Assembly: GCF_965249985.1 (NCBI RefSeq)
Contig: NZ_OZ252280.1
DNA: 64,000 nucleotides
Strand: one strand, 5' to 3'
Source of the DNA: Algiphilus sp022763315
GTDB lineage: Bacteria > Pseudomonadota > Gammaproteobacteria > Nevskiales > Nevskiaceae
The notes under the pieces are model-generated. The model was not told the DNA's origin. It saw only the letters and a list, made by a program, of their open reading frames with translations, and ran no database searches. A program made the position numbers and the translations under genes. Shown piece by piece: positions 7,862 to 16,739 of the stretch (within the stretch, counting starts at the first letter, position 1; every line of letters begins with the position of its first letter).

Positions 7862-9241
7862 GTGAACGCCGAAGTCGAGGACAACCGGCGCACGCTGGCC
7901 TCGGACATGCGGCGTGCCTGGCTGGTCGAGCTACGTCGGCTGCTGTTCGCGGTCGGGGGTGGCTGGCTGGTCGGCTTTCTGTTCTCGGCGCCGCATCTCG
8001 GTATGGCCGCAGGTCTGCTGCTGCTGGTCAGCTTCCATCTGCGCCTGCTCTATCTGTTGGCGCGTTGGAGCCTGAATCCGCACCGGGTGGAACTGCCGGA
8101 GAGCGGCGGGGTGTGGGGAGAAATCTTCGAAGGCCTGTACGCGACCCAGCGGCGCGCCCGTCAGCGCAAGCGCAAGCTGGCGTCCATCCTGGCCGAGTTC
8201 CAGGCGTCTACGGCGGCCTTGCCCGATGGCGCCATCGTGGTGACGCCGCGCGGGCATATCGCCTGGTTCAACACTGCCGCTCAGGGCCTTCTCGGCCTGC
8301 GCTCGCCGCAGGATATCGGCGCGCGTATCAACAATCTGATCCGGCACCCTGGCTTCCAGCGCTATGTGGAGCAGGCGGACTTCAGCAAGGACGTCCAGCT
8401 GCCATCCCCATTGAACGCGCAGTACACCCTCAATCTGCGATTGATTCCCTACGGGAACGGGCAGCGGCTGCTGATCGTGCGTGACGTCTCGGAGCATCAG
8501 CGTCTGGACCGTATGCGCCGGGATTTCGTGGCCAACGCCTCGCATGAGTTGCGCACGCCGCTGACAGTGCTCAGCGGCTACATCGAGATGATGCACGGCG
8601 AGGCGGGCCGGCCCGACAGTGCGCTCGCCGCCTGGTCTGCGCCGCTGGGGGAGATGCGCGGCCAGTTGGGCCGGATGGAACATCTCATCGGCGATCTGCT
8701 GAAGCTGGCGCGGCTGGAGAGTGATACCCCGGCGCCGCGCAATGAAGTCATTGATATGGAGAAGCTGTTGCTGGACGCGGTGCGCCAGGCGCAGACCTTG
8801 TCCCGCGGCGCGCACCACTTCGACAGCGCAATCGACGAGACGCTGCTGCTCTACGGACGCGAAAGCGAGCTACAGAGCATCGCCATCAATCTCCTCAGCA
8901 ACGCCGTACGCTATTCCCCGGACGGGGGCAGCATTCGTCTGGAATGGCGGACGGCGCGGGAGGGCGGCTCCGAGTATCCGCTGTTGCGGGTGGAGGATAG
9001 CGGCATCGGGATTGAGGCCGAGTCGATCCCGCGGCTGACCGAACGCTTCTTCCGGGTCGACGTGGGACGGTCACGCGCCACCGGAGGCACCGGCCTCGGG
9101 CTCGCCATCGTCAAGCACGCGCTTGAGCACCACGAAGCGGAACTGAGCGTCACCAGTGAACCCGGCGAAGGCAGCGCTTTTTCCTGCCATTTCCCGAGCT
9201 ACCGGCTGTATCGGGAGGGCGAACAGCGCCGCGTGGGGTGA
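7862..9241 (+). CDS. phoR: Phosphate regulon sensor histidine kinase PhoR
   Basis: A membrane histidine kinase of about 459 residues from this start. Two N-terminal helices (within residues 25-65) anchor it. A charged linker rich in Arg/Lys (TQRRARQRKRK) leads to a PAS domain, then the H-box NASHELRTPLTVL (phospho-His near 229), N-box NLLSNAVRYS, G1 DSGIGI and G2 GGTGLGLAIVKH. It lacks a large periplasmic domain, as PhoR does, because it senses phosphate through the PstSCAB-PhoU complex. The start is uncertain: GTG 7817 (overlapping phoB), GTG 7862 and ATG 7907 are all in frame and none has a good ribosome site. The 7907 form (444 residues) is closest to the family length. Confidence 0.95.
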   Translation: MNAEVEDNRRTLASDMRRAWLVELRRLLFAVGGGWLVGFLFSAPHLGMAAGLLLLVSFHLRLLYLLARWSLNPHRVELPESGGVWGEIFEGLYATQRRARQRKRKLASILAEFQASTAALPDGAIVVTPRGHIAWFNTAAQGLLGLRSPQDIGARINNLIRHPGFQRYVEQADFSKDVQLPSPLNAQYTLNLRLIPYGNGQRLLIVRDVSEHQRLDRMRRDFVANASHELRTPLTVLSGYIEMMHGEAGRPDSALAAWSAPLGEMRGQLGRMEHLIGDLLKLARLESDTPAPRNEVIDMEKLLLDAVRQAQTLSRGAHHFDSAIDETLLLYGRESELQSIAINLLSNAVRYSPDGGSIRLEWRTAREGGSEYPLLRVEDSGIGIEAESIPRLTERFFRVDVGRSRATGGTGLGLAIVKHALEHHEAELSVTSEPGEGSAFSCHFPSYRLYREGEQRRVG

Positions 9242-9244
9242 AGT

Positions 9245-9262
9245 CTGTAACACAACTGTCAT
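9245..9262 (+). promoter_or_regulatory. Pho box upstream of the phosphate porin gene
   Basis: Half-sites CTGTAAC and CTGTCAT are separated by ACAA, with an 11-bp period. The box begins three bases after the phoR stop and about 65 bases before the porin start. It gives the porin its own phosphate-starvation promoter independent of phoBR readthrough. Confidence 0.8.
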
Positions 9263-9327
9263 AATTCGCCTGTCGATCCACCGTGCGCGGTGACAACGAC
9301 AACGACAAGGCATAACAGGGGAATGGC

Positions 9328-10500
9328 ATGAAGGTTTTCATTCGCGGCGGCGCGCTGGGCATCGCTTTGCTCGCGCTGAGTGGCACTGCGCAGGCGGTAT
9401 CGATCAATACGGATGGCAGGCTGGTGATTAGTGCCGAGGACGGCACCTTTTCGGCGCGTATCAGCGGCCGACTGCATGCCGACGCCAATCTCTACGACAG
9501 CGATCGTGTCGAGCACGACAGCGGTGCTTTCGTGCGGCGCGCCCGCATCGGCGTGATGGGGCACATCCGCAATTGGGATTATGAGGTCACTTTCGACAAT
9601 GCCACCGACGAATCGGATCTGAAGGATGCCTTCGTGGCGCGCCAGCTGGGTCCGGGCCGCCTGATCGTCGGCCAGTTCAAGCAGTTCCAGGGCTTTGAGG
9701 AAATCACCAGCTCCAACGACATCGTCTTCATCGAACGCAGCCATGTGTCCAATTCGATGATTGCGCGCGCGCTGGGTGTGGGCTACCACGGAACGCGCGG
9801 CTTCATGGGCTACGCGCTCTCCGGCTACAACCTGCGGGAAGCCAGCGACGGCGGTGCGCGCGCGGTGGATGACGGCGTGGGCGGCGTGCTGCGCCTCTAT
9901 GCAGCGCCGATCCAACGCGACCGGACCGCATTGCATCTGGGCTTCAGCTTCTCACGCGAGGTCTCCGACCTCGGCGGTACACGCGGCCGGTTACGCCCGC
10001 TGGGGCGTTCCGACGAGGGCCGCTTTACCCTGTTTGATGCCAGCAGCGGGCGGGATGATGTGGCCGAGGACGCCCGCGCGACGGTGGACCGGCTCAATAT
10101 GGAATTGGCGGCGTTGCATGGCCCGGTCGCCTTCGAGGCGGAGTGGCTGGTGGGCTCGGCCGAGCCCGACGATGCCCCGGATCAGGATTTTTCCGCCTAT
10201 CACGCGCAGCTCAGCTATGCGCTGACCGGCGGTTCGCCGCGGCGTTACGACCTGGGCGAGGGACGCACAAAGAATCTGCGCCCGAGCACGGGGTCGATCG
10301 GCGCCTTCGAGGTCGCGTTGCGCTATCAGTTTGCGGAAAATGAGGCGGTGCCGGGCGCGGAACTGACGACGGTGGATACCGCGCTGAACTATTACCCGAA
10401 CCGGAATGTACGCTTCATGCTGAATTACAGCATGGCCGAGAATGCGCTGACCGGGGACGAGCCCAACCTGCTTTCCTTCCGCGCCCAGGTGGCCTTCTAG
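9328..10500 (+). CDS. Phosphate-selective porin (OprO/OprP family)
   Basis: A 390-residue outer-membrane porin. It has an N-terminal signal peptide (LLALSGTAQA, cleavage near residue 23), then alternating beta-strand sequence starting with FSARISGRLHADANLYD. It ends in a terminal Phe (RAQVAF), the outer-membrane insertion signal. The FVRRARIGVMGHIRNWDYEV segment is typical of the OprO/OprP (porin_O_P) family, whose trimeric channels select phosphate or polyphosphate through Arg/Lys ladders. The upstream Pho box and its place between phoR and pstS fit uptake of phosphate across the outer membrane for PstS. Whether it prefers Pi or pyro/polyphosphate cannot be read from the sequence. Confidence 0.9.
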   Translation: MKVFIRGGALGIALLALSGTAQAVSINTDGRLVISAEDGTFSARISGRLHADANLYDSDRVEHDSGAFVRRARIGVMGHIRNWDYEVTFDNATDESDLKDAFVARQLGPGRLIVGQFKQFQGFEEITSSNDIVFIERSHVSNSMIARALGVGYHGTRGFMGYALSGYNLREASDGGARAVDDGVGGVLRLYAAPIQRDRTALHLGFSFSREVSDLGGTRGRLRPLGRSDEGRFTLFDASSGRDDVAEDARATVDRLNMELAALHGPVAFEAEWLVGSAEPDDAPDQDFSAYHAQLSYALTGGSPRRYDLGEGRTKNLRPSTGSIGAFEVALRYQFAENEAVPGAELTTVDTALNYYPNRNVRFMLNYSMAENALTGDEPNLLSFRAQVAF

Positions 10501-10504
10501 ACGG

Positions 10505-10533
10505 ATGTCATCATCCTGTAATACGAATGTCAT
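10505..10533 (+). promoter_or_regulatory. Triple Pho half-site array upstream of pstS
   Basis: Three half-sites occur at exact 11-bp steps: ATGTCAT (10505), CTGTAAT (10516) and ATGTCAT (10527), with 4-bp spacers CATC and ACGA. This is one and a half Pho boxes, starting four bases after the porin stop and ending 63 bases before the pstS start. It should be the strongest PhoB target of the locus. Confidence 0.8.
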
Positions 10534-10596
10534 GCAATACGCGCGTTTTGCGCGAGGCGCGCGCATCCAAGTCCCCCTGAACCCTGGAGTGATCCC

Positions 10597-11559
10597 ATGA
10601 TTCGCAAGCTCGTCGCATTCGCTGGCCTTGGCCTGGCCGCTGCATCTCCCGTAATGGCCGCCGTGGACGATGCGCTGCCAGACTACGAGCCGGTTTCCGG
10701 CGTCTCTGGCAGCGTGGTGAGCATCGGCTCCGACACGCTCAACAATCTCATGACGCTGTGGGCGGAGGAGTTCAAGAAGATTTACCCGAGCGTCACGATC
10801 GAGATCCAGGGGGCGGGTTCCTCCACGGCCCCGCCTGCATTGACCGAAGGCACTGCCAACTTCGGTCCGATGTCGCGCGAGATGAAGTCCTCGGAAGTGC
10901 AGTCCTTTGAAGAGCGCTACGGCTATCCGCCCACCATGGTCGGCGTCGCCATCGACGCGCTGGCGGTGTACGTCAACAAGGACAACCCGGTCCAGTGCCT
11001 GAGCATTCCGCAGATTGACGCCATCTATTCCACCGGGCGCCGTTGTGGGCATCCCGAAGACGTCACCCGTTGGGGCCAGCTCGGCCTGGAAGGCGCCTGG
11101 GCGGACCGTGACTTCGCGCTCTACTCGCGCAACGCGGTGTCGGGCACCTACGGCTATTTCAAGGACAACGCGCTGTGCGGCGGTGACTTCAAGCCGAGCG
11201 CCAATGAGCAGCCCGGTTCCGCCTCAGTCGTACAGGGCGTCACCGAATCGATCAACGGCATCGGGTATTCGGGCATTGGTTACAACACCTCCGGCGTGAA
11301 GGCAGTGCAGGTTGCGCGCGAGAGCGGCGGCGACTGCGTCGAAATCACGTCGCAGACCGCCTCCAGTGGCGAATATCCGCTGGCGCGCTTGCTGATCCTC
11401 TATGTCAACAAGCACCCGAATGAGGAACTGCCGCCGTTGATGCAGGAATTTCTGAAGATGGTGCTGTCCAAGACCGGTCAGGAAATCGTCGCCAAGGACG
11501 GCTACGTGCCGCTGCCGGCGTCGGTGGCGCAGCGGTTCCGCGAACAGCTGGGCCTCTGA
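10597..11559 (+). CDS. pstS: Periplasmic phosphate-binding protein PstS
   Basis: A 320-residue substrate-binding protein of the Pst ABC transporter. The signal peptide ends at about residue 21 (AAASPVMA). The mature protein has phosphate-loop elements SGSVVSIGSDTLNN, GAGSSTAPPAL, GPMSREMKSSE and RNAVSGTYGYF, matching the Pseudomonas-type PstS. There are two possible disulphides (Cys in VQCLS with RRCGH, and ALCGG with GDCVE). It delivers Pi to the PstC-PstA permease. A good GGAG-type site precedes the ATG, and the triple Pho half-site array controls it. A strong hairpin after the gene probably keeps its mRNA more abundant than that of pstCAB. Confidence 0.96.
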   Translation: MIRKLVAFAGLGLAAASPVMAAVDDALPDYEPVSGVSGSVVSIGSDTLNNLMTLWAEEFKKIYPSVTIEIQGAGSSTAPPALTEGTANFGPMSREMKSSEVQSFEERYGYPPTMVGVAIDALAVYVNKDNPVQCLSIPQIDAIYSTGRRCGHPEDVTRWGQLGLEGAWADRDFALYSRNAVSGTYGYFKDNALCGGDFKPSANEQPGSASVVQGVTESINGIGYSGIGYNTSGVKAVQVARESGGDCVEITSQTASSGEYPLARLLILYVNKHPNEELPPLMQEFLKMVLSKTGQEIVAKDGYVPLPASVAQRFREQLGL

Positions 11560-11586
11560 GGAGGCGCGCTTTTCATGCGCTATGAA

Positions 11587-11615
11587 GGGATCGCCGGGCG
11601 TTGCCCGGCGATCCC
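11587..11615 (+). terminator. Strong hairpin between pstS and pstC
   Basis: A perfect 13-bp stem (11587-11599 with 11603-11615) closes a 3-base loop GTT, 28 bases after the pstS stop. There is no U-run behind it. It is therefore more likely an mRNA-stabilising 3' structure or a partial terminator giving a pstS excess over pstCAB than a full terminator. Confidence 0.5.
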
Positions 11616-11739
11616 GTGCCGGGGATCTGCAGTGATGGATCCAATGTTGGACAAGCGGTTGTCATATTGCGGCGCTAGAGTGTCGCGCTTCGCCAAGGCG
11701 TCCGATCTCGGGCGCACAGTCAGTCGATAAGGGGCGCTC

Positions 11740-14028
11740 GTGGGGCAAAATTCAACGGGTTCGGCCGGGAAAGCGATCCTGCCCAGCCGCGCAGTGCTGG
11801 AAAAGCGGCAACGCCGCCGCAACCTCAAGGACAGCGCGGTCAAGTGGCTGATCCGAGCCGGTGGCGGTGCAGTCGTCATCTCGCTGGGCTTGATCTTTGT
11901 CTACCTCTTCTCCGAAGTGGCGCCGGTGCTGCGCGGCACCAGCATCGACAACCCGCAGCGTTTCGAGGCGCCCGCGGGTGGTGATGCGTCCTCCGAGCGT
12001 CTCATGCTCGAGCGCTACAGCGACATTGGAGCGCGCCTGACCGCTGATGGCCGCATCGTGTTCTGGAAGCTGGATGATCAATCCGTACTGAAGACGCAGC
12101 GTATTGAAGGCAACCCGGAAGCCGAGATCACCAGTTTCGGCTCGGGTGAACCGCGCACCCGGACGCACGTGTACGGCTTCTCCGATGGCAGCGCGGTGGT
12201 TCTGGAAGACGCCTACAAGCTCACGTTTCCGAACGATCAACGGGTGCTGATTCCGCAGCTCAAGTATCCCTTCGGCACCGACCCGTTGCAGGTGGATCCG
12301 CAGGGTCGCGCCCTGCGTCAGGTCACGGTGCAGCCGGGGTCGAGCGGCGCCAGTGGCGCGGTCATCGCCGCGCTGACGGTGGACGATCGGCTGGTGATGG
12401 CGCGCGTGCGCACGCGGCAGAGTTTCCTGGGCGGTGCCGCCGAAGCCGAAGTCTCGGCGCGCGATCTGGGCGCAGTCGATCCAGGTGTGACGGCGCCCAT
12501 CGTCAGCACGGACCTGTCAAACATCATTGCGCACGACGATGCGGGCAGGCTGCACTACTTCAATATCGATGATCGCAAGCCCTTGGGGTTGGCAGATTCC
12601 GCGCAGGCGGTGGCCGATGGTGCCGACATCACCCAGCTGCGCTTTCTGAACGGCTCCAAATCCTGGATCGTCGGCGGCAGCGACGGCAGCCTGACCCAGT
12701 GGATGCTGGTGCGTCAGGACGACAACCGCTTCACGCTGACCCCGATGCGCAGCTTCGATGCGCATGATGCCGCGGTGACGGCGATTGCCGCCGACTACGG
12801 ACGACGCGGTTTTGCCACCGGCGATGCCGATGGCGTGCTGCAGTTGCACTATTCCACCTCACACCGGACCACCCTGCGCGAGCAAGTCACCGAGCAGCCC
12901 ATCGTCGCCATCGCGCAGTCGCCGGTGGACGAGCAGTTGTTGATCGAGCATGCCGGCGGCGAGATCCTGCTGTACGAGCTGTGGAACGAACACCCGGACC
13001 TGTCCTTCTCGGCGCTGTGGAGCAAGGTGCTCTACGAAGGCCGCGAGGAGCCGGCCTATGTATGGCAGGCCTCGTCCGGCTCCAACACCTTCGAACCGAA
13101 GATGTCGATGGTGCCGCTGACGATCGGCACACTGAAAGCCGCACTCTTCGCCATGATCTTCGCGGCGCCGCTGGCGATCGCCGGCGCGATCTACACCGCC
13201 TATTTCATGACGCCGCGGATGCGTCAGACGGTGAAGCCGACCATCGAACTGATGGAAGCGCTGCCGACGGTCATTCTCGGCTTTCTGGCCGGTTTGTGGC
13301 TGGCGCCTTTCGTAGAAGCCAATCTGCCCATGATTTTCATGGTGCTGGTCGGGCTGCCGACGGGTTTCCTGCTCGCCGCCATGGCTTGGCAGAAGGCGCC
13401 ACAGGCGCTGCGCGAGCGCGTGCCAGCGGGTTGGGAAGCGGCGATGCTGGTGCCGGTGGTCGTGCTGGTGGTGTGGGTATCGGCCGCGCTCAGCCCCTGG
13501 GCTGAGCTGTGGTTCTTCAATGGCGACATGCGTCAGTGGTTGACCAGCGTCGGCATCACTTACGACCAGCGCAACGCGCTGGTGGTCGGCATTGCGATGG
13601 GCTTTGCGGTCATCCCCACTATCTTCTCCATCGCCGAGGATGCGGTCTTCACTGTGCCCAAGCACCTCACCCAAGGCTCGCTGGCGCTGGGGGCGTCGAG
13701 CTGGCAGACGGTGACCCGGGTCGTGCTGCTGACTGCCAGCCCCGGCATCTTCTCCGCTGTGATGATCGGTTTCGGTCGCGCGGTGGGAGAGACGATGATC
13801 GTACTTATGGCCACCGGCAACAGCCCCGTGGTCAACTTCAACATCTTCGAGGGCATGCGCACCTTGTCGGCCAACATCGCGGTCGAGTTGCCGGAGACCG
13901 CCGTCGGCAGCACGCACTATCGCGTGTTGTTCTTCGCCGCACTTGTGCTGCTGCTGTTCACTTTCGTGGTGAACACGGTGTCTGAAATCGTGCGCCAGCG
14001 CCTGCGCGAGCGCTACAGCAACCTCTAG
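11740..14028 (+). CDS. pstC: Phosphate ABC transporter permease PstC, extended form
   Basis: A 762-residue permease, more than twice the length of E. coli PstC (319). After a basic N-terminus and one membrane helix (about 35-58) comes a periplasmic insertion of roughly 400 residues with WD40-like repeats (for example IVGGSDGSLTQWML and FATGDADGVLQLHY). The permease domain occupies residues 455-762, with the EAA-type loop LTQGSLALGASSWQTV. Long PstC proteins are known in Pseudomonas. The inserted beta-propeller-like domain presumably meets PstS or the PstA insertion; that is inference. The start is GTG 11740 after an AAGGGG site. pstA follows nine bases downstream. Confidence 0.95.
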   Translation: MGQNSTGSAGKAILPSRAVLEKRQRRRNLKDSAVKWLIRAGGGAVVISLGLIFVYLFSEVAPVLRGTSIDNPQRFEAPAGGDASSERLMLERYSDIGARLTADGRIVFWKLDDQSVLKTQRIEGNPEAEITSFGSGEPRTRTHVYGFSDGSAVVLEDAYKLTFPNDQRVLIPQLKYPFGTDPLQVDPQGRALRQVTVQPGSSGASGAVIAALTVDDRLVMARVRTRQSFLGGAAEAEVSARDLGAVDPGVTAPIVSTDLSNIIAHDDAGRLHYFNIDDRKPLGLADSAQAVADGADITQLRFLNGSKSWIVGGSDGSLTQWMLVRQDDNRFTLTPMRSFDAHDAAVTAIAADYGRRGFATGDADGVLQLHYSTSHRTTLREQVTEQPIVAIAQSPVDEQLLIEHAGGEILLYELWNEHPDLSFSALWSKVLYEGREEPAYVWQASSGSNTFEPKMSMVPLTIGTLKAALFAMIFAAPLAIAGAIYTAYFMTPRMRQTVKPTIELMEALPTVILGFLAGLWLAPFVEANLPMIFMVLVGLPTGFLLAAMAWQKAPQALRERVPAGWEAAMLVPVVVLVVWVSAALSPWAELWFFNGDMRQWLTSVGITYDQRNALVVGIAMGFAVIPTIFSIAEDAVFTVPKHLTQGSLALGASSWQTVTRVVLLTASPGIFSAVMIGFGRAVGETMIVLMATGNSPVVNFNIFEGMRTLSANIAVELPETAVGSTHYRVLFFAALVLLLFTFVVNTVSEIVRQRLRERYSNL

Positions 14029-14036
14029 GGAAGCCG

Positions 14037-15716
14037 ATGTCGAATACACGCAAATGGTTCGCCAGCGGCGATCCGTGGATCTGGATGATCGGGGGCGCGC
14101 TCACCGTCAGCCTGCTGATGGTGATCGGTCTCATCGGACTGATCGCGGTGCGCGGCTTCGGGCACTTCTGGCCGGCGGAACTGATTGAAACCAAGGTGCG
14201 TACCGCCAGCGGCGAAATCGAGATCGTCCTCGGTGAAATCACCGATACCGAGACCCTGACGCCGCTGCAACTGCAGGACACCGATCTCGCCGGCCAGGCG
14301 GATGGCGACGCGCTCACCTCCAGAGCGCAGTTCAAAGTCGGTAATCGCGATGTGTTCAGCAGCGATTTCCGCTGGATTCTGGAGCCGCGGCGGATTGAGA
14401 CTCGGGTACCCGATGACGCCATCATGCTCGAACGGCGTGAGTACGGGAATTTTTACGGTTACTTGGTCAACATCAAGCGCGACGGCGAGGTCATCGCTCG
14501 GGGCGACAATGCCTTCGACGAGTTGAAGGCCATGCTGGAGAAGAATCGCGCGCAGGTCGACGAGCTTGAACATATCGACCGCTACGAGATCGGCGCCATC
14601 AACTACCGCTTGGAGCAGGCACGGCTGGATGAGCGCGGCCTGGAATTCAATCGCGACAAGATCAGTGCGCGTGAGTACCAGCAGCGGATGGCCGAGATTG
14701 AAGCCGAGCGCGAGACGGCGCGCGCGCAGTACAAGGAATTGCGCGAGCAGCGTGATGCACTCATGCGCGAGTTGAATCGAGCCTCGGTGACCATGCGCAC
14801 TGCCGATGGCCGCGAGAAGGAGATGAAGCTCTCCAATCTGATCCGGGCGACGCGCAACAACGCCATGTCGGTGTTCGAAAAGACCGGCTATTACCTAGTC
14901 AAGTTCAAGGAATTCGTGCTCGGCTATCCGCGCGAGGCCAATACCGAGGGCGGCATCATGCCGGCCATTTTCGGCACCATCACGATGGTGCTTCTGATGT
15001 CGATCGTGGTCACACCATTCGGCGTGATCGCGGCGATTTACCTGCGAGAGTACGCCCGTCAGGGCACCTTCCTGCGCATCGTCCGCATCTCGGTCTACAA
15101 CCTCGCCGGCGTCCCCTCCATCGTTTTCGGCGTCTTCGGATTGGGCTTCTTCGTCTACACCATGGGCGGCAGCATTGATGCCCTGTTCTATCCCGAACGC
15201 GCGCCACAGCCGGTGTTCGGTACGCCGGGCCTGTTGTGGGCCTCGCTGACGCTGGCGCTGCTAACCCTGCCGGTGGTGATCGTCGCCACCGAAGAGGGCC
15301 TGACCCGCATTCCGCGTGCGGTGCGCGAGGGCAGTCTTGCGCTGGGTGCGACCAAGGCGGAGACGCTGCGCCGCATCGTGCTGCCTATGGCGGCGCCCGC
15401 AATGATGACCGGGCTCATCCTTGCGGTGGCCCGCGCGGCGGGCGAGGTTGCACCGCTGATGCTGGTCGGTGTGGTCAAGCTTGCGCCAGCCTTGCCCATC
15501 GACGGCGAGTTTCCCTTCCTGCATCTGGAACGCAAGATCATGCATCTGGGCTTCCATATCTACGATGTGGGCTTCCAGAGCCCGAACGTGGAGGCCGCGC
15601 GTCCGCTGGTCTATGCAACATCCTTGATGTTGTTGTTCATCATCATTTCCCTGAACCTCACGGCGATTTCGATCCGTAATCGGCTGCGCGAGCGCTTCCG
15701 CGCCGACAGTGATTGA
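14037..15716 (+). CDS. pstA: Phosphate ABC transporter permease PstA, extended form
   Basis: A 559-residue permease against about 296 in E. coli. One N-terminal helix (about 15-40) is followed by a periplasmic insertion of about 260 residues. That insertion ends in a long charged coiled coil (about 165-250, with AREYQQRMAEIEAERETARA). The permease core is at 306-559, with the cytoplasmic loop VREGSLALGATKAETLRR that docks on PstB. It partners with PstC to move Pi into the cytoplasm. Both PstA and PstC here have enlarged periplasmic parts, suggesting that the two insertions act together. It is followed after 21 bases by pstB. Confidence 0.95.
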   Translation: MSNTRKWFASGDPWIWMIGGALTVSLLMVIGLIGLIAVRGFGHFWPAELIETKVRTASGEIEIVLGEITDTETLTPLQLQDTDLAGQADGDALTSRAQFKVGNRDVFSSDFRWILEPRRIETRVPDDAIMLERREYGNFYGYLVNIKRDGEVIARGDNAFDELKAMLEKNRAQVDELEHIDRYEIGAINYRLEQARLDERGLEFNRDKISAREYQQRMAEIEAERETARAQYKELREQRDALMRELNRASVTMRTADGREKEMKLSNLIRATRNNAMSVFEKTGYYLVKFKEFVLGYPREANTEGGIMPAIFGTITMVLLMSIVVTPFGVIAAIYLREYARQGTFLRIVRISVYNLAGVPSIVFGVFGLGFFVYTMGGSIDALFYPERAPQPVFGTPGLLWASLTLALLTLPVVIVATEEGLTRIPRAVREGSLALGATKAETLRRIVLPMAAPAMMTGLILAVARAAGEVAPLMLVGVVKLAPALPIDGEFPFLHLERKIMHLGFHIYDVGFQSPNVEAARPLVYATSLMLLFIIISLNLTAISIRNRLRERFRADSD

Positions 15717-15737
15717 TCGAGCGCCAACGGAGTCCCC

Positions 15738-16574
15738 ATGGTGGAGCAGTCCCCGCAAGTCCCGATGCCTGGCAGCCGTCCTGGTCTTTCCAACGGCGAG
15801 ATGCGATCGCTGTCCGATGAAGATCCCTGCATCGAGGTCCGCAATCTGAATCTGTTCTACGGCGAGTCGCAGGCGCTGAAGAACATCAATCTCAAGATCC
15901 CGCGCGGCCGGGTCACGGCTTTCATCGGACCTTCGGGCTGCGGCAAGTCGACGCTGCTGCGGTGTTTCAACCGCATGAACGATCTGGTCGACAGCTGTCG
16001 CGTGGAAGGGCTGATCCGTATCGATGAGGACGACATCTACGACAAGCGCGTCGATGTGGCTGCGCTGCGTCGACGGGTAGGCATGGTCTTTCAGAAGCCC
16101 AACCCCTTTCCGAAGTCGATTTTCGAGAATGTGGCCTACGGCCTGCGTCTGCAGGGCGTAAACGACAAGCGCGTGCTGTCCGAAGCCGTCGAGAAGGCGC
16201 TGCGGGGCGCTGCGCTCTGGGATGAGGTGAAGGATCGTCTTGACGACAATGCCTTCGGCATGTCTGGTGGCCAGCAGCAGCGTCTCGTCATCGCGCGCGC
16301 CATCGCCATCGAGCCGGAAGTCATGCTGCTCGACGAACCCTGCTCGGCGCTGGATCCGATCTCCACGGCCAAGGTCGAAGAGCTGATCACCGAGCTGAAG
16401 AAGAAGTACACCATCGTCATCGTCACGCACAACATGCAGCAGGCAGCGCGCGTGTCCGACTATACGGCCTATCTCTATCTCGGGGAAGTGGTGGAGTTCG
16501 ACGATACGCGTCGCATCTTCACCAATCCGAAGCAGAAGGAAACGGAAGACTACATCACCGGCCGCTTCGGTTAG
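15738..16574 (+). CDS. pstB: Phosphate ABC transporter ATPase PstB
   Basis: A 278-residue ABC ATPase. Walker A is GPSGCGKS (about 64-71), the Q-loop sits in VFQKPNPFPKSIFENVAYG, the signature is MSGGQQQR (about 175), Walker B is VMLLDEPCSALDP (about 194) and the switch His is in VTHNMQQA. These are diagnostic PstB motifs. A poorly conserved N-terminal tail of about 30 residues precedes the core. It energises Pi import by PstSCA and, with PhoU, forms the negative signal to PhoR when phosphate is plentiful. Confidence 0.97.
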   Translation: MVEQSPQVPMPGSRPGLSNGEMRSLSDEDPCIEVRNLNLFYGESQALKNINLKIPRGRVTAFIGPSGCGKSTLLRCFNRMNDLVDSCRVEGLIRIDEDDIYDKRVDVAALRRRVGMVFQKPNPFPKSIFENVAYGLRLQGVNDKRVLSEAVEKALRGAALWDEVKDRLDDNAFGMSGGQQQRLVIARAIAIEPEVMLLDEPCSALDPISTAKVEELITELKKKYTIVIVTHNMQQAARVSDYTAYLYLGEVVEFDDTRRIFTNPKQKETEDYITGRFG

Positions 16575-16739
16575 TCGGTGCCGGCGGGATGCGGCTGGGG
16601 GAGGGCGCCCCGGCGCCGTCCGTCGTGCCGTTGGCGATGCTGCCCCTTGCGGGTGCATTGTCTGTAACCTAACCGGCGTAGCCTACGGCAGGTGACCCGC
16701 GCGTCGCGCCCCACAACAACAATGGTTTCGGAGGCCTCC

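Noticed and set aside
11587..11615. The pstS-pstC hairpin as part of a CRISPR or repeat family
   Set aside because: It is a single inverted repeat with no second copy or spacer array in the window.
11648..11665. A Pho box before pstC
   Set aside because: There is one good half-site (TTGTCAT at 11659), but the position 11 bp upstream reads TGGACAA, which does not fit.
15261..16658. Long minus-strand frame opposite pstA/pstB
   Set aside because: It is antisense to two genes with clear ABC transporter motifs and has no recognisable domain.
16660..16677. A Pho box before phoU
   Set aside because: Only one half-site (CTGTAAC) is present; the next position reads CCGGCGT.
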